NCBI GenBank assembly: GCA_031308135.1
Contig: JAHLJT010000631.1
Location: forward strand, 193,076,549 to 193,140,548
Direction of reading: 5' to 3'
Length of the DNA: 64,000 bases
Source: Acheta domesticus
Taxonomy: Eukaryota; Arthropoda; Insecta; Orthoptera; Gryllidae
A program made the translations under genes and the position numbers. The notes beneath the pieces are model-generated. The model was not told the DNA's origin and did not search any database. It saw nothing but the letters and a program-made list of their open reading frames with translations. How positions within the stretch are numbered: position 1 is the first letter of the stretch; each line of letters begins with the position of its first letter. Below are positions 20,800 to 32,394 of the stretch, piece after piece.

Positions 20800-22500
20800 T
20801 GACTGCCATATTTCTCCTCCAGACAGTTCTACGAGGAGGGTGAAGAAACTAAACACGCAGCGTAGGAGAGCATAACCGGGCCACCTTCGCGAAGTGAGTT
20901 TAAACGGGAACTTACACAAAGATAGGGGAGATACATCCAAGAAAAGGGGGAGGAGTGAACAGTGCTGGAAGTGAAGCAGGGAGAACAGATTCTTCCCGAG
21001 AGCCTATTCCGCCTCACGCCCTCTCTTCGGGAGCAGTTCCTAACGGTCGTTACGGCGGCAGTGTAACGGCCCAAATCTTCCTATTTAGAACGAACCGCGA
21101 CGAAGAAAAGCCTTCGTTCTTCGCTGAAGATATACACGTCTCTTCTTTCGTTTGGGACACACTAATCGACGAAATGAAACTCGTGGGTTATAGCTGCCAT
21201 TTAGCTGTGTGTTTTTGAGTAAATGGCTTTATGCTGTAAATACGGACCGGCAAGTGCTCTTGTGGATGTTTAAAAAAATGAAAGAATATGAGTTATTCCG
21301 GGTTTTTTTCCATGGTTCAACTCTTAAACTAATTAATTCGTTCTTTGAACAAAATAAACTTAAGATTGTACGAGGGGATACATGATACTATTCAAAATAT
21401 TTTTTCGGACGCTACCGTATTAGTAGAGAGCATTCAATTATTTGAGTTAAAGAAAGCCAACTATTTGAGGAATTACATACGAGTAAATACCGTTTTCCCC
21501 AATTCCTTTTACACATATGCGTTATTATTGACTGCAGTACATCTCCGGGCATCAGCAACAAAAAAGCCGTAACGATTCATCCAAATTTCAGTAAAATATC
21601 CATATGTTTTAATGCCTTGATGAGTGGCTAGACTTTCTCGATTTCTGATGAATAGATCAATAGCGGCACCTACTAAACGCTCTCTATGTTACCAATTTAC
21701 AATATTAACAATGTTACGAAAGATAAAAATTATATTCTTGAGGCTAAGAATTATAAAATTTGGAAGAACATGCTTGTATATTCTGGGGGTTGTACTGCAC
21801 ATCAAAACAGAACCATATTATCGATTTCATTATACTTAATAATAAGTAGAAGAATAATTTTAAATTAACCATTAATTTTTATGTTCCTATTCCGTTCGCG
21901 GAACTACAAATACTCGAATTGAGACGAAATTATTTAAACATATTATATTGGAATTTTTTATTTGCCCCTCTACAAATTTTATCAAATAAGTGAAAAATGA
22001 ATGGAAATTATTCTACATTAAATTCGTATATATATCTATCCATTATTCGAGATACATTGTACAGTTCATCGGTATTCAACGAATCGTTCCTCTGATGATT
22101 TCATACAAAAATACAGGTTTAGCATGATTCAAGGCGATGTATCTTCCTTCTAAAGAGTTGTCACAATGGAACCAAATGATCACGTCGCTCTCCTAACGAG
22201 TTTTTCGCGTGCGCGCCAGTGACACGTGTTCACCTATCTGAGATTCCAAGAATCTGAACCTGCAGGGATTGGTCGTTCACAAGTACTGAGTTGACTACCA
22301 CAGGCAAAGCTTTTATTCTTTTTTAATATTTCATGGGAATTCAATGCATTAATTTTTGTAGCATAAGATTTTTCTTTCGAATTGCAAATTAATCTCAGCT
22401 ACAATTGACTTAGCTACAAAACACTGATGTGTTATAAAATCTCTCTACGTTCCAAAATACCTCTGAGAGGTAAAAATCTTTCGTTATTACTCACAAAATG
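20800..22500. other. Mixed then AT-rich sequence, nothing recognised
   Basis: 20830-21220 is moderately GC-rich with open frames on both strands but no identifiable motif. It may be an old repeat, as suggested by the symmetrical TAACGGTCGTTACGG. 21221-22500 is AT-rich with no features seen. Confidence 0.35.
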
Positions 22501-22612
22501 CCTTTATTATTTTATTATTATTACTATTATTATTACTTTTATTATTACTATTATTATTACTATTATTATTATTACTATTATTAATATTATTATTATTATT
22601 AATATTATTAGT
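22501..22612. repeat. (ATT)n-type microsatellite
   Basis: About 110 bp of ATT/ACT trinucleotides with interruptions (TTATTATTACTATTATTATT). Confidence 0.9.
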
Positions 22613-23199
22613 GCTATTACTATACGAAATGAAATAGATATTTCAATCAAGAAATATATTAAATTGAGTAATTAAAGGTCATGCTTGGTACACAATTCAA
22701 CAATTTTAAAGTTCATAATATAACTATTAGACCCATAGTTTTAATTACATGCTTAAAAGAGAAAGAATACAAATTTTAGATTAACATTTGTTTTAAATTG
22801 ATATAAATTTATGTAGGTGCTGCTTTCCTTTTCAAATTTATTTTATTCCAATGGAAATTTAAAAAAATTTATTTGTACACAATTTCAATTGAATTTTATT
22901 ATTCATGTGTTTCTACATCACCAAATACGTCCGCAGAGAATAATTTCTGTCGAAACTTCGAACAAAAATTATTGAACCATAAAATTCAGGTTATGTTGCA
23001 TGAATAATCTGAGCCTTTCTCTGGCAGCTAGTTCCCGTATTATCTCTACCAACGCGCTTCACATCACACTCTGGTACTTCTGTGAGGTCTCTCGTTTAAA
23101 TCGATTACTTAGCGCATATCACCGCCAATTAAAGCGCATCGAGTTGAATACAGTGAAATAAATAAGTGAACGTCAACCGTGAAAAGAGCGGACTAAGAA
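22613..23199. other. AT-rich sequence, nothing recognised
   Basis: No coding, RNA or repeat features were visible. Confidence 0.4.
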
Positions 23200-24120
23200 T
23201 AGAGCGTGCGCGTAGTTGGGGTGAGAAGAGAGGAGAGCAAGAATGAGAGAATAGATGGAAGGCAAATGAAGAATGGAGATTATAAGGGTCAGCGTGTGTG
23301 CAGTAGGAGTGGAAAGGCGATTCAGTGAGAGGTGTCATATGATGAGAAAACTCGACGGTCCCCAAAGACGACGTCTTCACACCTTGCCTTGCTCTTGGGC
23401 GTGTGCGGGGTTTAAGTGATACAACGGAGCGCCAACAGGGAATCAAATTTTGTAGTACACAGGCACAATTAGTGGAAACAGAGATCGGGAAGGTATATTA
23501 TGACGGGTGAGAGGAAAGACTATCTTTATTAGGAGCAAGGGGAAGGTGCATGAGAGATGTCTGAATGATGGATGTGTGACGTGTGCGTGTCAGAAGTGTG
23601 ATGGAAACCTGATTAGTGCGTGAGAAGTGCCTGATTCATACGTGTTGATGCAGTATAGGAGAAAGATACATAGACAGTAATAGAGGAGGGTGGGGTAGTA
23701 GTATGGAGTGAGATAGTAGGTATTGACTGTGTTAAAGTAAAGAAAGGTGTAGAAGTAAAAGGGCGAAAGATGACTGAAGAGAACCGGCAGCATACTTAGA
23801 AAGAAGAAAGGGAAGGATGTCGGGTCGCGTCTGTCGGAAAGGCAAAAATGGCTTATACGGTACAGGAATGGATGAAGAAAGGCGATGAAAGGATAAATAG
23901 AGGATGTTGCAAGTGGAGCGATCTTGGGAATGGAAGGGCATGAGCGGTGAAGGGGCTGGCGGGAGAGGAGAGGGACGGGGAAAGGCCATGAGCCGGAGAG
24001 AGCCCAGGCGAGAAGGACGAGGGCGAAACGTGGATGAGGCAGAGTAATCAAAGTTGTGAGCAGGGAGTGCAGGGACGCCGGCAGCTCGCAACAGAGATTG
24101 AGGGAGGGGACTATGTAGCA
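23200..24120. other. Purine-skewed block of about 0.9 kb
   Basis: The plus strand is G+A rich throughout (GAGAAGAGAGGAGAG, GAAAGAAGAAAGGGAAGG), with scattered CpG. Minus-strand frames of 130-153 codons are leucine/serine/proline/phenylalanine-rich and lack domains. They follow from the skew. Confidence 0.5.
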
Positions 24121-24284
24121 GCAAGCAATCCAGTGTAGTATTATTTGCCGACGTCCTGAGAACTATGGTCTACGTCGCTACGGCTGTTAGCATTATTGAA
24201 AGTTGCTGATTAATGACAAAGGAAATAAAATATAATAATACATGTCTCTGTATCAGTATATCTATACGAGATATTAAGCGGAAA

Positions 24285-25060
24285 TGAAAGCTGAGCGCGG
24301 GTTAGATAGGGAGCGGGCGGGAGAGGGTTGTTGTGGGAAGGGGCGGGGGGCATGGGTGAGGGGAGGTGGGAATGGGGTGCGGGCGAAATACGAGGGAGGG
24401 GGAGAGGGGGGAGCGTGCCGCGTGCGGGATGGTAGTGGGACGCGAGAAGGTTGCTGTCGTGCCGCGGACGCGAGTTGGGACGAGGCGGAGGTCAGTGAGA
24501 GGACTCAGGCCGCAGTGACGAGCGGGTAGAAGCGGGTAGGGTGAGGCGGGGCGGGGCCGGGCGGGAGGGAAGGCTAGCAGAGGCGTGCTCGCGGGTGGGA
24601 GCGGGACGGGGAGGGGCGGGGCGTGGTGAGGCGGGACGGGAGGGAAGGCTAGCAGAGGCGTGCTCGCGGGTGGGAGCGGGACAGGGCGGGACGGGGAGGG
24701 ATGGGGCGGGGCAGGGTGGGCGGGGGCAGAGGCGTGACCGCCGGTGGGAGTGGGACGGGGGGGCTAGGCGCAGCGCGGGGGGGGGGGGGGCGGGGGGGCA
24801 GAGGCGTGACCGCGGGCGAGCAGCTGATGTATGGGAGAGCGCATTTCGCGCCGCCCACATACTCATGGGCGGGGCTGAAGAGTGGCGGGGGCGGCGCGGG
24901 CGCTGCGAGCCGAGGGCAGGCACGCGAGTGAGCGCGCGCAGATAAATCAGGGGCGGCCGCGGGCCGCGATGGCCACGGACAGGCCGCCACGCGCGCGAGG
25001 CCCATCCGCAACACCAGCGCATCCCCTTCATACGAACCCTTGAGCTTTTCGACACGTGTG
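24285..25060. promoter_or_regulatory. Large CpG/GC island
   Basis: Extremely G-rich plus strand with a G homopolymer at about 24778-24797. A CpG-dense right shoulder (24880-25020) includes a TATA-like AGATAAATC next to GGCGGCCGCGGGCCGCG. Possibly a promoter, but direction and transcript are not determinable. Open frames here are low-complexity (Pro/Arg/Ser). Confidence 0.45.
24541..24830 (+). repeat. Minisatellite, about 75-bp unit, four copies
   Basis: AGGCGTGCTCGCGGGTGGGA or its variant AGGCGTGACCGCCGGTGGGA recurs at about 24581, 24656, 24730 and 24802, giving periods of 75, 74 and 72 bp. Units 1 and 2 are nearly identical, units 3 and 4 diverged. It lies inside the GC island. Confidence 0.85.
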
Positions 25061-25099
25061 CGGGAAGAATTTCCAGTGTAGAACATGAAAATAATAGAG

Positions 25100-25646
25100 A
25101 CCGGAATAGGTGGCTCAGGGTATCAACTGATGCTACTAAAGTGCCTCTGACCGGAAGATTCTAGGATTCAAGCTGCGACGTTGGCAGGATATTCGACACT
25201 AGCTACATAGCTAGGCCGGATTTAGACGCTGCAGCTTGCTGTCTGGAGGATAATTCTAGCGGCCGGCTACACTGTTCGGTAGTTTTCCGTAGATTTTCCG
25301 ATCGAAATGTCGAAATGCGGATCAGTATCCTAAGAAACTGGCCGCAGATCGGGCGCAATCTATCCTTCCCCCTTATTCTATTCTCACCTCTTACACTTAC
25401 ATGCACTACACTTCCACATATGCCGATAGACCAGTCAAGAGCTTGGGGAAAGTCCCTGCCGGGGCGGTGGCGCCTTGGTGAGAGATACATGGGAAACCGC
25501 ACAAGCCGCCGGGTAGGTCGACGACGGATCTCGCCATTCGGAGGGAGGAAGAGTACCACCCACAATCCGCGAAAACATGCACTATACTTACGGGTCTAAT
25601 GACCTTAGCTATTGATGCGCCCATAAACCCTACTCAATCAACTATC
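25100..25646 (+). mobile_element. SINE family A, full-length copy
   Basis: The best complete example in the window. The head has GGTGGCTCAGGGTATCA (A-box-like) and TTCTAGGATTCAAGC (B-box-like). The body has GGCCGGATTTAGACGC, GGCGCAATCTATCCTTCCCC and GCCGGGGCGGTGGC. The end has TAATGACCTTAGC, TTGATGCGCCC and a short TCAATCAA tail. The tRNA-like head implies pol III ancestry. The parent tRNA is unclear. Confidence 0.75.
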
Positions 25647-26034
25647 GCGAAGTATGAATAGAATTAGTAGAATGGAATGGAACTAGTGGCTAGCAACAGT
25701 TCAAGTCCTACTGAACTAAACCACGCAAAATGGTTTTCAAAAAGTAGCTTGCACACTGTTCAAAAACAATGAATAAAATACTCTCGTACAATAAAGTAAT
25801 AAATTAAATATTTTAACAAAAACACTCCTCAAGAATACTGCAAAACCTTATGTAGTATACACTTTACAACTATACTCTACATCTCGAAAATAAAAAAATC
25901 TATTCTTCACAGTATATTAACAAATATTTCATGGCATGCGACCTCTTCCTTCGAGTTTTGGTGTGGCATGACGTCAGCTGGTTTGTCACCAGCGACGAGC
26001 CTAGCATTTAGTCTGTACGTGCAGTAAAAGAGTA
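25647..26034. other. AT-rich sequence, nothing recognised
   Basis: No features were seen before the repeat B fragment. Confidence 0.4.
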
Positions 26035-26205
26035 GGCGGATTATACAATCAAATATTTGTATTTTTGGTCAAAATCATAACTATTTCATTGTTTTTTCGA
26101 TTTTTTCCGAGTTCCTAGTTATCTAACGGCACCTCCTACAAGCGCGGATGCTGGACAGTTTTCTTTCAACTTCTGCGCTCATTGGAAATTAGTTTTGTAT
26201 ACGCC
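26035..26205 (+). mobile_element. Dispersed repeat B, 3' fragment (no array)
   Basis: TTCCTAGTTATCTAAC, CACCTCCTACA and AGTTTTCTTTCAACTTCTGC align with 17480-17562 of copy 1. Only the distal end is retained. Confidence 0.6.
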
Positions 26206-26689
26206 CGTAATTGAAATTTTGTTGTCGTGGGGAGCGGGTGTTAAGTACGAACCCGAATGGCAGAATATTTGACGCAAGAACTTCACGTACAGCTTATGGA
26301 ATTGTAGAAGTTCTTAAAATTATTATTGTGATAAACAGAAAATAAGAGACCGAGCTGTGCGTTTGTGCAGGTAATTAAGTATAAAGACGTGGAATTACTT
26401 CACATTCCTAAAACCCCGAGTTCTAGAGGTTTAATTCGCAGATTCTATGATGTAGGTGGAGGTTTTCCCAACATTATCGTAGAATAACCCCAACGTAAAC
26501 ACCCCAATGGTAGATGTAAAAGAATATCGTATTACTATGTTACAGAAAAAACAAAATGCAGGGAAACTTTATAGCGTTGTGCAAACATTAACTCTCTTAC
26601 AGTTATTTAGACTCATACACAATCATTCCTAAACACGTAGAGATCATTATACAAGAATGTATATATCCAGTGACGAAGCATCCGCAAAT
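26206..26689. other. AT-rich sequence, nothing recognised
   Basis: No features were seen. Confidence 0.4.
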
Positions 26690-27180
26690 AACTGGGAGAC
26701 TGATTGCACGTAACGGCAGACGCAACTCTGACCTATCGGGTCTGAAGCGCGCATCGGGATTGATGCGCCTCAGCGGCGCTTCGCTCGCCCGTGAGCCGCG
26801 CCACTGCGATCCACGCCCGAGCGCCGCGCGCAGCTCTCGCCACCCCCGCGCACACCATCCCACCCCACCGCGGACCAGCTCCGCTCTTTCCCACCCACCG
26901 TCGAAGCCCCACTCCCTTAGCTCCGCGCCCCTACTCTCTACGCTCCTCCATCCGTCCCGCACTGCTCCTATATGCCCTATCGCTCTGGGATCCACCACTT
27001 TGTGTCAGGCTTCGCTTCGCGTTGCTCAGGCTTCGCGTTACTCGGCTTCGCGATGCTCTGATACATGATGCTCTGATACGCGATGCTACGCTCGGCTTCG
27101 CATTGCCCCGCTTCGCGTTGCCCCGCTTCGCGTTGCCTCGCTTCGCGTTGCCCCGCTTCGCGATGCTCCTCACCCGGCGA
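26690..27180. promoter_or_regulatory. CpG island ending in a 15-bp tandem
   Basis: CpG-rich from GGGTCTGAAGCGCGCATCGG onward. Its right end (about 27085-27170) is a short tandem of the 15-mer CCCCGCTTCGCGTTG, about five degenerate copies. Frames on both strands stay open over the tandem and are not considered genes. Confidence 0.5.
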
Positions 27181-27379
27181 ATCCGAACTCTTCTACTCAA
27201 AATTGTAACATTTTGTGACTTTATTAAAAAAACACTAAAATATTTTTCAATATTTTTTCATTGACGTTTTTCCCTTAGTGGGACCTTTTTCAAGAAATTC
27301 TAAGGCCTGGATTTGTTAAAAACAGTCAAAATCAGGTAGCATTTTTATTAAAAAATGTCCATATAATAAAAACACTGGT

Positions 27380-28830
27380 CATGCACTTGAAGTTGAAACA
27401 TCTGTCACACTCCTCTACACCAACCCGTCCCCCTTCGGCACTTCCATCGCTTTGCGCTCTTGCATATTGCCCTTATGCGGTCAGCTGCAATAGTCCCTCA
27501 ACGTTATGTGCTTTACCGCCAGTCCATCCGTTCACGACTCGCTACTCCGCACCTCAGCGTTTTGCTCTGAAGCGTCTCATTGCTTGTTCTTACTAGTCCC
27601 TCCCACGTTACGCGAAGTACCGCCCTTCTATTCCATCACCTTCCTGCTCGCTACATCTTCCCCACCCGGGAACGTCAAGCTCCGCTTCCTGACTCGCCAA
27701 GCCTCACCCCTCGGCGTCCGACCCTACCTCACCCCAACTCGTAAAGTAATACCCAGCCAAGACTTCCTCCGCCTCACTCCGCCGTATCTAGCCCATATCC
27801 GCTTCGTCACGCGCCACTGTTGCATGCCGTTGCGAACCACCCTCCGCGTCCCCGTCCCGTCTCGTCTCGACCCGTCCAGCCGCTCCCCTCTCCGCCTCGC
27901 TACGTTTCTCTCCACCTCACCACATCCCACTCCCTCCCACAACGCTCCTGTGCACCCCGCAGCACCCCCTTCGATACATCCCGTTGCCAATCGCCCACCG
28001 CCGCCCCGTCCCATCTCCACGTGACCCGCCACGCCTTTCTTCACTTCACCATGCCTCACTCCATCTCACGAAGCCCCTCTTCACCTCACCACGCTCCCAC
28101 TGCGTCGCCGCTCCCCAGCCCGAGACGATCCGCTGCGAACCACCTTCCGTGACCCCGTCCTATCTCGACCCGTCCCACCACACCCCTCTCCGCCCCGCCA
28201 CGCCTCTCGGCATCTCACCACACCTCTCTCCGCCTCACCACGCTCCTATCCACCTAACCGCTCCCCCCTTCGATACGTCCCGTTGCGAACCACCCTCCAC
28301 CGCCCCGACCCGTCTCTCAATGCCACGAATCTCCTCGCCTCATCACGATCCTAACCGAGTCGCCACTTCCCAATCCGTGCCGTCCCGCTGCGAACCACCC
28401 TCCACGACCCTGTCCCACCTCTCGTCGTCTCACCACGTCTCTCCGCCGCACCACACCCCTCTCTCTTCTCGCCATGCTCCTATCCGCCTCGCCGCTCCCC
28501 ACTCCGTGACGTCCCATTGCGAACCGCCCTCCGCGACCGCGACCCATCTCGAATCGCCCCGCCCACGCCCCTCTCAACCTCCTCACGCCCCTCTCAACCT
28601 CCTCACGCCCCTCTCAACCTCCTCACGCCCCTCTCAACCTCCTCACGCCCCTCTCAACCTCCTCACGCCCCTCTCAACCTCCTCACGCCTCTCTCAACCT
28701 CCTCACCACGCTCCTTTTCGCCTCGCCTCTCCCCCCTCCGATACATCCCGTTGCGAACCGCCCTCCACCGCCCCGTCCCGTCCCGTCTCGAATCGTCCCG
28801 CCCACGCCCCGTTCCCACCTCATCCCACAG
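27380..28830 (+). repeat. GC-rich minisatellite, irregular units of 105-155 bp
   Basis: A GTTGCGAACCRCCCTCCRC-type block, usually preceded by CGATACNTCCC and followed by CCGTCCC, recurs at about 27830, 27982, 28129, 28282, 28386, 28513 and 28749. Intervals are 152, 147, 153, 104, 127 and 236 bp. The last interval is lengthened by an inserted 20-bp tandem. Stops are rare, so a 316-codon frame (27984-28934) spans it. Its Pro/Ser/His/Thr composition and exact dependence on the repeat make it non-genic. Confidence 0.8.
28558..28706 (+). repeat. 20-bp tandem repeat, about seven units
   Basis: The unit CTCACGCCCCTCTCAACCTC repeats almost without change (one C-to-T variant in the last). It lies within one unit of the larger minisatellite, so a tandem has been seeded inside a tandem. 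There are no unique spacers, so it is not a CRISPR. Confidence 0.95.
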
Positions 28831-29160
28831 CTTCGCGCAACTCTCCGCGCGCGCGCGCGCCCGTCCGACTGCATCCCGCCGCCCCCCGCGGCGCAGCGGT
28901 GCGCGAGCGTTCATTTCCCGGCAGGCGGTGGTGAGGGGAGGGGGAAGCGCACCTGACCCGCGAGCGCCGGCGCCGCCGCATCGCCGACCGCGTTATTGAA
29001 TGTTTGCGTAATCCGCCGCCGCCGCTCATTATAATATCGCTGTCGGCACGCATTCCTGGAGGCACGCTGCGGCCTCGCCGGCGACGTGCCAGCACCCGAT
29101 TCGTTCGCCGGCACACGCACGCACTCCCGTGCCCTGTCGTTCTTCGCGCTCCTGGGTGAG
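28831..29160 (+). promoter_or_regulatory. CpG island with possible first-exon donor
   Basis: CpG-dense, starting with a (GC)n run (GCGCGCGCGCGCGC at about 28846-28860). It includes a less simple core (GTTATTGAATGTTTGCGTAA, then CGCTCATTATAATATCGC) that looks more like regulatory sequence than repeat. A good donor-like CTGGGTGAGT occurs at about 29148-29159. One reading is a promoter with a non-coding first exon on the plus strand, which is inference only. Confidence 0.4.
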
Positions 29161-29402
29161 TGAGTTTTTAATGATCCCGAGCGTGTCAATTACGTAAAGA
29201 ATTAATCATGTTAGTGCAGTGCATTATAAATCTCGGGAGACAGTGGTGTTTCCCTTCCAATGGATTTTGAGAAGCAGTGCTCATCTCCTCTTCCGTTAGC
29301 GGGTTTCCTCCATTCCAAGAATTTCCTCCAGCGGGGCATCTCCCCAAATTGAACAAACCCTAAGCTCCACGCAGGTCCTCCCTATAAGAGGTAGAGTAAT
29401 GC

Positions 29403-29419
29403 CTGTGTGTGTGTGTGTG

Positions 29420-29453
<34 letters not shown>

Positions 29454-29492
29454 GTGTGAGTGTGAATGTGTGTGTGTGTGTGTCTGTGTGAA
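29403..29492. repeat. (GT)n microsatellite
   Basis: GT dinucleotides with a few interruptions (GTGTGCGTG, GAGTGTGAAT) over about 90 bp. Immediately right, 29500-29560 holds a tandem duplication of about 30 bp (GATATAACATGTAGGGATAT twice). Confidence 0.95.
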
Positions 29493-29557
29493 TGTAAAAG
29501 GATAAGATATAACATGTAGGGATATATGGATATAAGATATAACATGTAGGGATATAA

Positions 29558-29672
29558 GGATAGGGTAGGAAAGATCGTGTGGGCTCCGGGACCGGTTCTT
29601 AGTGTACTGCTACCGAATTCGCCTGATATTAATGGGATAAACCAGGGGGAAAAGCCGATTAGCAGCGCCGCC
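29558..29672 (-). mobile_element. SINE family A, internal fragment
   Basis: On the minus strand it has the family middle: CCAGGCGAAT-like, GCAGTAC and CACACGATCTTTCCTACCC. Both ends are missing. Confidence 0.6.
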
Positions 29673-31529
29673 AGCAGTCTCCACGGAATGGTTGAATTTG
29701 ATTTAGCTGCGTAGATAAGGGTCGCAAATCTGCTAGAGCAGTCAAACCATACTGGTCTCATCGTCAACGATTCTGCAAAGGCAACGGTTTTGCTCTGCTG
29801 AGCTATGGCAGCCTCATTCAGGTTTTTACTTCCGCTCTACACCTTAAGGACTGACCTTTGGATCATTGGGACTGAGGCGACCAGACTCCAGTACGCAACG
29901 AAATAGGAGGAAAATAACAGGTAAATGAAACAGTCAAATAATACCCTATTATTTATGTAGGCAGTTTTGCGACTGATGCATCACAGCTTGAACTCTCAAA
30001 CTAATTATGAACTTCGAGGATATTAAAATTTGAAAACAACAACATTCAAATTTCAATAGAGTGGTAAGCTTTTAAGATATTTTTTGTAAAAAATTATGAA
30101 AAATGGGCGCATTAAAAACGTACATATTCTTAGAATAATGAATACGTTGAACTAAAGCTCTTAATCATATATCTACATAAATTTGTAAAATTAGTTTTGA
30201 ATTTCGCCGCTCCACTACGACTGGTGCCCGAACGACCGTCCCAGTTACCGCGCTCAAAGGCTGATTTTTCCACGATAATTCTGTCACTCCTTGCTGTATC
30301 CGCCTCATGAAGCACTACTTTTGACTTGCGGGTTCACTTTTCTCCCTCTTCGCGCACGCACTACCATGAGATTGTTATACACTTCTATCTTTACAGGTTT
30401 CTTACACCACACTAAGATAATCACGTGGTTTCTCATTTCATTGATTTCATCTCTTCATTATGTATTACTTTTTTGTTTTACTTGCCGCCAAGGAACTACA
30501 AGTAACTTCTAGAATATTCTTAACATGAACATTCCGGTGCTAATTTCTTGAAGATTTTCACATGGGCCGAAGAAGACTTTTCTAGATGTGATACTTCCTT
30601 AGATCTACACAATATTATTTTTTCCGCGAAACGCATATAGTATTTGAGGTACGCCTCATCACACGAAGGGCATATTTCTGTAGTTTAAATTTCTGAGAAT
30701 GGGATAAATTTTTACTTAAAATACTGAAACTGAATGTTTTTTTCATTTACAGTTTCTGCAGCACTAAATACTTTCCATTTTATCGAAAAGTATCAGCACA
30801 TCCAGTTTTATTTGAGGCAAATGATCTACTAAAAAGAAATAGTTTATGGAAAATATAATAACAAAATATTACCAGCGTATACATGTGTAATATTTTACGG
30901 CAATCCAAAACAACATTGTTCTATTCAACCAATTTACGTCACACTGAAAATAAAATATGTTTCTCTTGTGGAAAAGATTTATAAAGTTTTGAACGTGACT
31001 GAATAATTTGAATACAAAGCCCAAAATATAATTGAGGGAATATAATGTTTTCATAAATACTCAAAAATTTGTTTATCCGAATTAGATTATGCATAATAGC
31101 TTATCATACACTTTGAAACACGTGACGACACCGCAGCATCGAAATTGTGTGTTACTGTGCGACATCCCGATTCACATTTCTCTCAGTATATCGATATTAT
31201 CCTGTCAATGCACGGAGCAAATTTTAACATTCCTACCTCCTGCTTGCGAGTGCCTTTTTTTCCGCACGGCTCCCAAAACGGTTAATGGTAACATAAATAT
31301 ACATGTAATAGAACTACAATATTTATTCGGAGCGTTTTTCGATTCAATGAATATTTAACGAAGTGTAAATGCGGTGAGAGAAAAGAGTCGGTGCATTCTT
31401 TTATAGGCCCGATTTGCAGGGCAAAAGCGGCCACCAGGAGCGTTATGAATCGGTGGACCATAGAGCGTCTGCCCTCGGGGAATTCGGCGGAAGTTCCCGA
31501 ACCACATTAGCCAATTGCCGCGAAATCGC
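29673..31529. other. AT-rich sequence, nothing recognised
   Basis: About 1.85 kb without a convincing feature. A minus-strand 61-codon frame (30130-30315) and a plus-strand 89-codon frame (31089-31358) lack motifs and splice support. Confidence 0.4.
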
Positions 31530-31920
31530 CTGTCGGCAGCATGGACGAAGGCTGTGGGAGGGATGAGGGCGGGAGGGCAAAAGAGGAAACGGAGACAAAT
31601 GCGGCGGGGACGGCGGGGAGTGTACGCGTGGCCGGCGGGGGGCGTGGGCCACGGGGGTGGCGGGGACGGCGGAGGCGGCGGGGCGCGGCGGGGACGGCGA
31701 GGCCGTTGGGGGAGGCGGAGTGCGGGGGCGTGGAAAGTGGGGAGGCGGTGGCGGCGGCGGTTGTGTTGGAGGCGGGGGCGATGGGATGGCGGTGGCGGCG
31801 GGGGCGGGTTGGCGAGATTGGCGTGGGTGTTAGGACAGTGGTGCTGGAAGGACTGCGGAAGCTACGGGGTCGGTGGGGGAGGCGGGAGCGGCAAGGGCCG
31901 CGGGGCGGTGAAGGTTGAAA
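31530..31920. promoter_or_regulatory. GGC/CGG-rich GC island
   Basis: The plus strand is G-rich with many GGCGGNG and GGCGGGG motifs, ending sharply at TGAAAATATAAACCG. All open frames across it are low-complexity (Gly/Arg or Pro/Ser/Ala). It could be a CpG island or a decayed GC-rich simple repeat. Confidence 0.45.
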
Positions 31921-32394
31921 ATATAAACCGCTCTTGCTCCCAGGCTCCTTCCTAGTGCTCAGCCATACCGGCGGTATACGAACGGCCAACCAGAGGCGCT
32001 CCAATAGCAGCCCTACGTTTCGTGGAGAACATTGGGTACATTCTGCGCGATTTGTAAAGCGAAAAAGACCAAGAGCCTGGCAGGTACTAGAGTTAAACTG
32101 TTAAAAGTCAGGGTTGGAATTAAGACGGAAGAATGATTATTTAAAGTGCTGTCATTTCAGTCTTTTTGCTTTTATTGAATTTATTTAAAACATTTATATT
32201 TTGTCGACATTCTCAGCCTTCAACCACTATTTGATTGTGACTTCTTTCGTATGGCTCAATTGCTTAAGGTATTCATAACTTTTACTAGTTTGGAATCTCT
32301 GAAGTAAATGTGAAAGTAAAAGGAGTGCTAGCAGCAATGACGTATGCCTCCATTCAAATATATTATTATTAGAGAGCGGGGTAGTGGTATGATC
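31921..32394. other. Sequence with no recognised feature
   Basis: No coding, RNA or repeat signature was seen. Confidence 0.35.

Noticed and set aside
24492..25086. 187- and 145-codon minus frames in the GC island
   Set aside because: Pro/Arg/Ser low-complexity peptides containing the 75-bp tandem twice. No domain.
28558..28706. CRISPR-like regular repeats
   Set aside because: Units are contiguous 20-mers without unique spacers, in eukaryotic DNA.
27984..28934. 316-codon plus-strand frame
   Set aside because: It spans a GC-rich minisatellite. The peptide is low-complexity and mirrors the repeat units.
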